Positions 59,561 to 64,000 of a stretch of 64,000 bases of DNA are shown one piece after another. The DNA lies in contig JABLUY010000022.1 of assembly GCA_013306675.1 (NCBI GenBank), positions 160,347 through 224,346 on the forward strand, written 5' to 3'. The translations under genes and the position numbers were made by a program. The first letter of the stretch is position 1, and each line of letters opens with the position of its first letter. This DNA comes from Thraustochytrium sp. TN22. Its lineage: Eukaryota; Sar; Bigyra; Thraustochytrida; Thraustochytriidae. The notes beneath the pieces were generated by a model. That model worked only from the letters and a program-made list of their open reading frames with translations. It was not told the origin of the DNA and searched no databases.

Positions 59561-60913
59561 CTACAGGTTCTGGCGACAAACGCGGATCCACATCTGGACG
59601 TTTTGCGTGTCGGGATGGCTGGGGCCCAGCGACTCGAGCCAGATGCTCTCGGCCTGCTGAAAGAGGGCAAGCGCGGCGCTGGACTCATTACTGAGGAGGT
59701 GCACCCAGGCCATGTTGTATAGCGTGGTCGCCACTGAAGGATGCCGCGGCCCAAGGGCTTCTTGCCAAATCGATAAACTTTCCTCGTAGCACCGCACCGC
59801 CTCCTCGTTGCGGCCCTGGGCCTTGAGGACTGCACCCATGTTGTTGAGCGTGGCCGCCACGTCAGGATGCCGCGGCCCGAGGGCTTCTTGCTGAATCGAC
59901 AAACTTTCCTCGAAGCACCGCAGCGCCTCCTCGTAGCGGCCCTTGGCGTCGTACACGTCACCCATGTTGTTGAGCATGGTCGCCACTGATGGATGCCGCG
60001 GCCCGAAGGCTTCTTGCCGAATCGACAAACTTTCCCCGAAATACCGCAGCGCCTCCTCGTAGCGGCCCTGGGCTCTGTACACGCCACCCATGTTGTTGAG
60101 CATGATCGCCACTGTAGGATGCCGCGGCCCGAGGGCTTCTTGCAGAATCGACAAACTTTCCTCGTAGCCCTGCAGCGCCTCCTCGTCGCGGCCCTGAGCT
60201 CTGTACACTTCACCCATGTTGCTAAGCGACTGTGCCACTAAAGGATGCCGCGGGCCGAGGGCTTCTTGCCCAATCGACAAGCCTTCCTCGTAGCACCGCA
60301 GCGCCTCCTCGTAGCGGCCCTGGGCCTTGTGCACGCTACCCATGTTGTTGAGCGTGGTCGCCACGTCAGGATGCCGCGGCCCGAGGGCTTCTCTGTAGAT
60401 CGACAAACTTTCCTCGTAGCACCGCAGCGCCTCCTCGTAGCGGCCCTGGTTCCAGTACACGCTCCCCATGCCGACGAGCGTGGTCCCCACCTCAGGATGC
60501 CGCGGCCCGAGTTTGTCCTTGTAAATCTCCATGGCCTCGCGATAGTACTGCAAGGCGCCTTCGTAATCGGCTTGCTCACCCACCAAGAACCCGACTTGCG
60601 CAAGCACTCGTCCCATCTGGAGCATGTCGCCGCCTTGGCGCCGGGTCTCGTCGACCTTGCCGCGCGCGATGCCGGTCAGCCAGTCGCGCTGGCGGCCCTG
60701 CACCTCCGCGTTCAGCGTGGTGTATCCGTCCGGGAGCTTGTCGTTGACGGCGGCGTCGATCATGGCCTTGTCTTCGGCCTTCCAGCACTGCGCCTTGTTA
60801 CGCATGTCCATGTTGCGGTCCATGATGGTGGCGACCTGGTCCCGCGGGTTCTGGTCGTCAAAGTGCTTCCCAGCGCCCCCAACGAGGTCCGCGACGCGCC
60901 TCGCGCGCGGCAT
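59561..60913 (-). CDS. Kinesin-light-chain-type TPR protein with near-identical repeats
   Basis: This is a 450-residue protein. Residues 1-95 are non-repetitive (DQVATIMDRNMDMRNKAQCW; DGYTTLNAEVQGRQRDWLTG). Then come eight 42-residue TPR units of the KLC/TPR_10-12 type with consensus MG-VY-AQGRYEEALRCYEE followed by SLSI-QEALGPRHP-VATTLNN (about 100-445); the first and last are diverged, and the inner ones are very similar in DNA as well. Such arrays form superhelical peptide-binding surfaces and are common in fast-evolving recognition proteins. No NB-ARC, kinase or CHAT domain is present in this frame. A TAG stop lies in frame just upstream of the ATG at 60913. Confidence 0.88.
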   Translation of the reverse strand: MPRARRVADLVGGAGKHFDDQNPRDQVATIMDRNMDMRNKAQCWKAEDKAMIDAAVNDKLPDGYTTLNAEVQGRQRDWLTGIARGKVDETRRQGGDMLQMGRVLAQVGFLVGEQADYEGALQYYREAMEIYKDKLGPRHPEVGTTLVGMGSVYWNQGRYEEALRCYEESLSIYREALGPRHPDVATTLNNMGSVHKAQGRYEEALRCYEEGLSIGQEALGPRHPLVAQSLSNMGEVYRAQGRDEEALQGYEESLSILQEALGPRHPTVAIMLNNMGGVYRAQGRYEEALRYFGESLSIRQEAFGPRHPSVATMLNNMGDVYDAKGRYEEALRCFEESLSIQQEALGPRHPDVAATLNNMGAVLKAQGRNEEAVRCYEESLSIWQEALGPRHPSVATTLYNMAWVHLLSNESSAALALFQQAESIWLESLGPSHPDTQNVQMWIRVCRQNL

Positions 60914-60965
60914 GATGGACCACTACTCGCTCGGCTTGAGTACCACGTCCTGGCCCAGCATCACG

Positions 60966-61268
60966 TCAAAAGCCCTCGCCCACGTAGGCGGCCTTCACTT
61001 GGACGAGGTCGTCGCCAAGCTCGGCCACGAGCCGCAGCGTGGCCCCTTTTTCGACGCCTTCGCTGAGGTCGCGCGTCGCCACGACCAGCACGACGTCCTC
61101 CGCGAGCCTGCCGTCCGTGACGTCCTCGAGCACCACCTGCAGCGCGCGCAGGCTGATGCTGCGGTAGTCGACGATGAGCCGCTGCTCGGCCTCGTACGCC
61201 TCGCCCTTGCCGCTGCCGCGCCTGCTCAGCCTGCCGAGGCTCCTGCGCACGCTCGACGCCAGCCTCAT
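60966..61268 (-). CDS. Small protein of unknown family just upstream of the TPR gene
   Basis: A 100-residue frame begins MRLASSVRRSLGRLSRRG after a hexanucleotide repeat and continues with ordinary sequence (AEQRLIVDYRSISLRALQVV; DVVLVVATRDLSEGVEKGAT; LVAELGDDLVQVKAAYVGEG) to a TGA at 60966. One base past the end, a T4 run offers a frame reading FDVMLGQDVVLKPSE before a TAG. The product may therefore be about 15 residues longer if there is a one-base error. It ends 52 bases before the TPR start, in the same orientation, so it could be a separate gene or a 5' exon of the TPR gene. The basic N-terminus could be a targeting sequence. No family recognised. Confidence 0.55.
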   Translation of the reverse strand: MRLASSVRRSLGRLSRRGSGKGEAYEAEQRLIVDYRSISLRALQVVLEDVTDGRLAEDVVLVVATRDLSEGVEKGATLRLVAELGDDLVQVKAAYVGEGF

Positions 61269-61274
61269 TTTCCC

Positions 61275-61385
61275 TGGTGCTGGTGCTGGTGCTGGTGCTG
61301 GTGCTGGTGCTGGTGCTGGTGCTGGTGCTGGTGGAGCTGGTGCTGGTGCTGGTGCTGCTGCTGCTGTGGTGCTGCTGCTGGTGCT
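61275..61385. repeat. (GGTGCT)n hexanucleotide repeat
   Basis: An almost uninterrupted run of GGTGCT units, with a few GGAGCT or GCTGCT variants, lies directly upstream of the small minus-strand gene. On the minus strand it can be read as (Ala-Pro)n in frame with that gene, or as (His-Gln)n. Confidence 0.93.
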
Positions 61386-64000
61386 GGCCGCCCTGGCCTC
61401 GATTGAGCGCACGCCCGCGCCCTGCCGCCCGTGACCGCCGCGCCGTGCTCCCCGTCCTCTGGGTTCTCCTGGAGGCGCGCGGTCAGCCAGCACGTGCCAC
61501 GTGCAAGCTGAGAGCGTGCAAGAGAAGTCGCCGAAGTGCGCGCCGCCTGCGGCAGAGCGCGCCCGCGCGCGGAGAAGCGCGCAGCCGCGTCCGCCCGGCC
61601 GCGCCGATCGGGAGCACGAGCGGCAAGCGAAGTTGCGGTTCTGCCGAGGCCTGCCGAGCCGCGCGCGCGAGAGCGGCGACACGCCAACTCGCACACGCGC
61701 TGGGCGGCGCGACCCGCCGGACGGGCCAAGCCGTTCTTCCAACTTGAAGTGGTAGCTACGCCCGCCACCGCGTGCAGAGCACCGTCCTGCCAGTGAGCGG
61801 CTGCAGCAGCGACTTGGAGTTGGCGGCGAGGCGACTCAGGCGAGGCGAGGCGAGACGGCCGCGGCGCCGGTGTCGCGCTGCAAGCCCCGAGGCCGCTGCC
61901 CTGCGCGCTGCCGGCCTGAAAAGGCCGTGCTTGTGGGCTTGCTGGCTGCGCGCTGCTGCTCGGAGTCGTCCGTCCCCGTCGGCGTGACGCCGTGTGCAGG
62001 CCGGCCGCGCCAAGCCACCCACCACCAGCACTGCCGCGCAGTGCTTGCTCGACTTGCACGGCCACGGCGGCGCGTGCCCCGACTTTGGCCAAGCGAGCGA
62101 AGGCGTGTAGATTCCGAGTCCGAGTCACTTGTTCTGCAACAGTTTAGCTTCACTGCACCGCAGCTGCCCGCGACTGACCATGGCTGACCAAACGACGGCC
62201 AGGCGCCGGCGGCGGCCGCCGCCCGCCTCTGCCAGTGGCAGGCCGGCGCAGGCCGCGCCTCCGCCGGCGACGAGTGCCGAGTCTGCCGACCGTGACGAGC
62301 ACGTGCCCGGGCCAAGCATGTCGCGAGCGGCGAGCGCAACGCAGCCTGCTCACCTTGACCTCAAATGCAGCGCGAGGTAGAGGTAGCCCGAGCTGCGCCG
62401 CAGCGGCTCCGCCGCGACAGGCTCCGCCGCGTGCTGTCCCTCGCCGCTCGCGCGTGCCTATCCTGGCGCAGTGCTGCGCTGGCGAGGCGCGCCTGCTCGC
62501 CTGCTGGCTGCGCGCTGCTTGCAGACTGCTGCTCTGCCCGTCACTCGTCCGCGCGTGCAGCGCACCAGAGCCACGCCGTGGCATTCATTCATTCCGGGAC
62601 AGCCGTCTCCCACAGGAGTTCTCCCGCCGCTCTACGACCAGTGCCAGAGCCCGGCAGCTGCCCTGGCCGTGGCCGCGAGGCGGCGTGGCCGGCGCGCGGC
62701 GCCTGCTGGCTGGCGGGGCGCCGCTGCGCCGCCGCGCCGCACACGCCGCGCAGGACACCGCGCGCGCGCGGGAGCGAGCGGCCGGGGCCCGGGCCGGCCC
62801 GGCCGGGCGACTCGCGCGCACGCAGGCTGGGCCAAGGACAGCGCGCGCGCGGGCAAGTGCAAGTGGGCGCGCGCGCCGCGCACTGCAGCGCGCCGCCACG
62901 CGCGGCGCTGGCCTCGGTGCGCCTTGTGCGTGAGGCCGGCCGGCGGCGAGGCCCGGTTAGCCGCGCGGCGTGGCTGCGCGGCGCGTTTGACGCGCGCGAA
63001 GCGACGTGGGCGGCGCGGCGGGCTGCATGCCATGCAGTGCCAGTGCCACTGGCAGGCCAGGCGGGGCGTGAAGGAGCCGAGGCGCGACGGCCGGTCAGAG
63101 CCTCCCGACGTCGCGGCGACTGGGTCAGCAGCCACTGGCGCTGGTCATGGCAGCGCACTGCACTGCAGCCTGAGCTGAGCGCGCGGAGCCTGAGGGGCGC
63201 CCCTGCGCCCCGCACTCTCGGAGACGGCAAGGCAAGCGCTTTCCGGCTCGTGGACGACCCGGACGTAGAGCTTTCGGACGCGGCCTTCTTCATGATCAGC
63301 AGCAGATGGGCAAGGCGGCAAGGCGCGCACCGCGCTTCGGCCGGGGGACCGTGAAATGGGGCTCTGCCATGCCATGCCAAGGCTAACGTCGAACTGCTTG
63401 CAGCCCGGTCGGGCGGGCGGCACACGCGGTTTGCTCGACTTGCTGCAAGTTGCGCTGCGGCGCGTGCTCCGGTTTTGGCCAAGTGAGCGAGAGCGTGGAC
63501 GTAAGGAGGCCAGGCCGCGCCTCGGTCTGGCGGATAAGTGATACTCATTGACCACGGTGACGAGCACGTGCAAGCACGCCGCAAGCGCAACGCGGACGCA
63601 ACTCGGCTCCCAGAGCAGGCAGGCTCTGCGCGGCGATCGGAGCGCGCGCAACTTGGGCTAGGGCGCCCAGACCTTGGGCTCCTGTTTTGCGACATCGCGA
63701 GCAGCCAGAGACACGCCAAGCGCACCAATGGACGCGCCTCGGCGAGGCGGTCGCAGCCATGCATGCCTCGGCGCCCTCCGCGTGGTTTTGAGCTCGCAAG
63801 TGGAGTCGGCGCGACGCGGCGCAGCGCGTCGCCTTGACTCTAGCGAAGCAAGCCCTGAACGACCTCAAGCCCTCGTGCAACGTCGCGGGCAGCCAGGCCA
63901 GCGCCAAGCACACCAATCGACGTGCCTCCGCAGCGCGGTCTTACTCTGCCTTGCGCAGCGTCCTGTGTGCCTGGCTGGCGAGGCGCGACACGGCGCATCG
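61386..64000. other. GC-rich terminal region with dispersed repeats and no supported gene
   Basis: Several frames are open on both strands with Arg/Ala/Pro/Gly-rich translations, and none has a recognisable domain. Related segments recur: 62044-62110 resembles 63431-63500 (GCTCGACTTGC; TTTGGCCAAGCGAGCGA versus TTTTGGCCAAGTGAGCGA), and 63691-63752 resembles 63878-63940. TGGCTGCGCGCTGCT occurs near 61944 and again near 62506. The region looks like accumulated duplicated non-coding DNA. Confidence 0.5.
63691..63940. repeat. Imperfect direct repeat, about 187-bp spacing
   Basis: Copies 63691-63752 and 63878-63940 share GCAGCCAG, CGCCAAGC, CACCAAT and GCGGTC blocks in the same order and orientation. 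The right copy lies close to the window edge, so a longer array may continue outside. Confidence 0.75.

Noticed and set aside
1-64000. tRNA, rRNA, CRISPR arrays and operons
   Set aside because: No segment with a full cloverleaf and T-loop consensus, no rRNA-like block and no spaced palindromic repeats were seen. The tandem arrays have no unique spacers, and the genes are eukaryotic, so these prokaryotic categories do not apply.
61386-64000. Transposon or viral origin for the right-edge repeats
   Set aside because: No reverse transcriptase, transposase, integrase or capsid-like motif in any frame, and no terminal inverted repeats could be found by eye.

Overview
This window looks like nuclear DNA from a very GC-rich, intron-poor protist. 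Genes lie on both strands as long uninterrupted frames separated by 0.4-3 kb, and the products are plainly eukaryotic: BTB/ankyrin, ZMYND10, PSMG4, a class I tyrosine phosphatase, PUS1-type pseudouridine synthase, FHIP, two peroxisome-type membrane proteins, a peroxisomal acyl-CoA oxidase ending SKL, an F-box-like protein and TPR proteins. Homopolymeric Gln, Ser and Ala tracts are common. A motile-cilium assembly factor next to peroxisomal beta-oxidation genes in dense, almost intron-free, GC-rich DNA fits a thraustochytrid (Labyrinthulea, stramenopiles) best. That assignment is inference: no rRNA or other decisive marker was found.

Layout. 0-6 kb: C-terminus of a gene entering from the left edge, an ankyrin-BTB protein and a ZMYND10 homologue (both minus). 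6-9 kb: no supported gene. 9-12 kb: a small probable mitochondrial protein, proteasome chaperone PSMG4 (both plus), then a minus-strand protein resembling the AF4/FMR2 C-terminal domain. 13-17 kb: tyrosine phosphatase (plus) converging on a minus-strand nuclear-type protein with a Tudor-like segment. 17.8-23 kb: PUS1 and FHIP, divergent. 23.5-27 kb: a one-pass membrane protein and a nuclear-type protein with a duplicated Trp motif (plus). 27.6-32.4 kb: PMP34-like carrier, a Cys-cluster protein (both minus) and an Mpv17-family protein (plus). 33-44 kb, all minus: a basic Q-rich protein, a four-pass membrane protein, a secreted sulfatase and the acyl-CoA oxidase. 45.2-46.5 kb: F-box-like protein (plus). 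46.9-57 kb: three consecutive minus-strand coiled-coil genes. 58.9-61.3 kb: a TPR relic, an intact TPR protein and a small protein (minus). 61.4-64 kb: repeats without a supported gene.

The strongest candidate for something undescribed is the 46.9-57 kb cluster. Its three genes share an unrecognised N-terminal domain of roughly 120-150 residues (four copies, because the first gene has two), followed by low-complexity linkers, long coiled coils and basic tails. The largest of the three is interrupted by a one-base frameshift in a nine-base G tract.

A second theme is that sequence downstream of genes is repeatedly duplicated: decayed or tandem copies of gene 3' ends follow the Mpv17, Cys-cluster, four-pass membrane and TPR genes. 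Divergent pairs that probably share promoter regions are AFF-like/PTP, PUS1/FHIP, Cys-cluster/Mpv17 and acyl-CoA oxidase/F-box-like.
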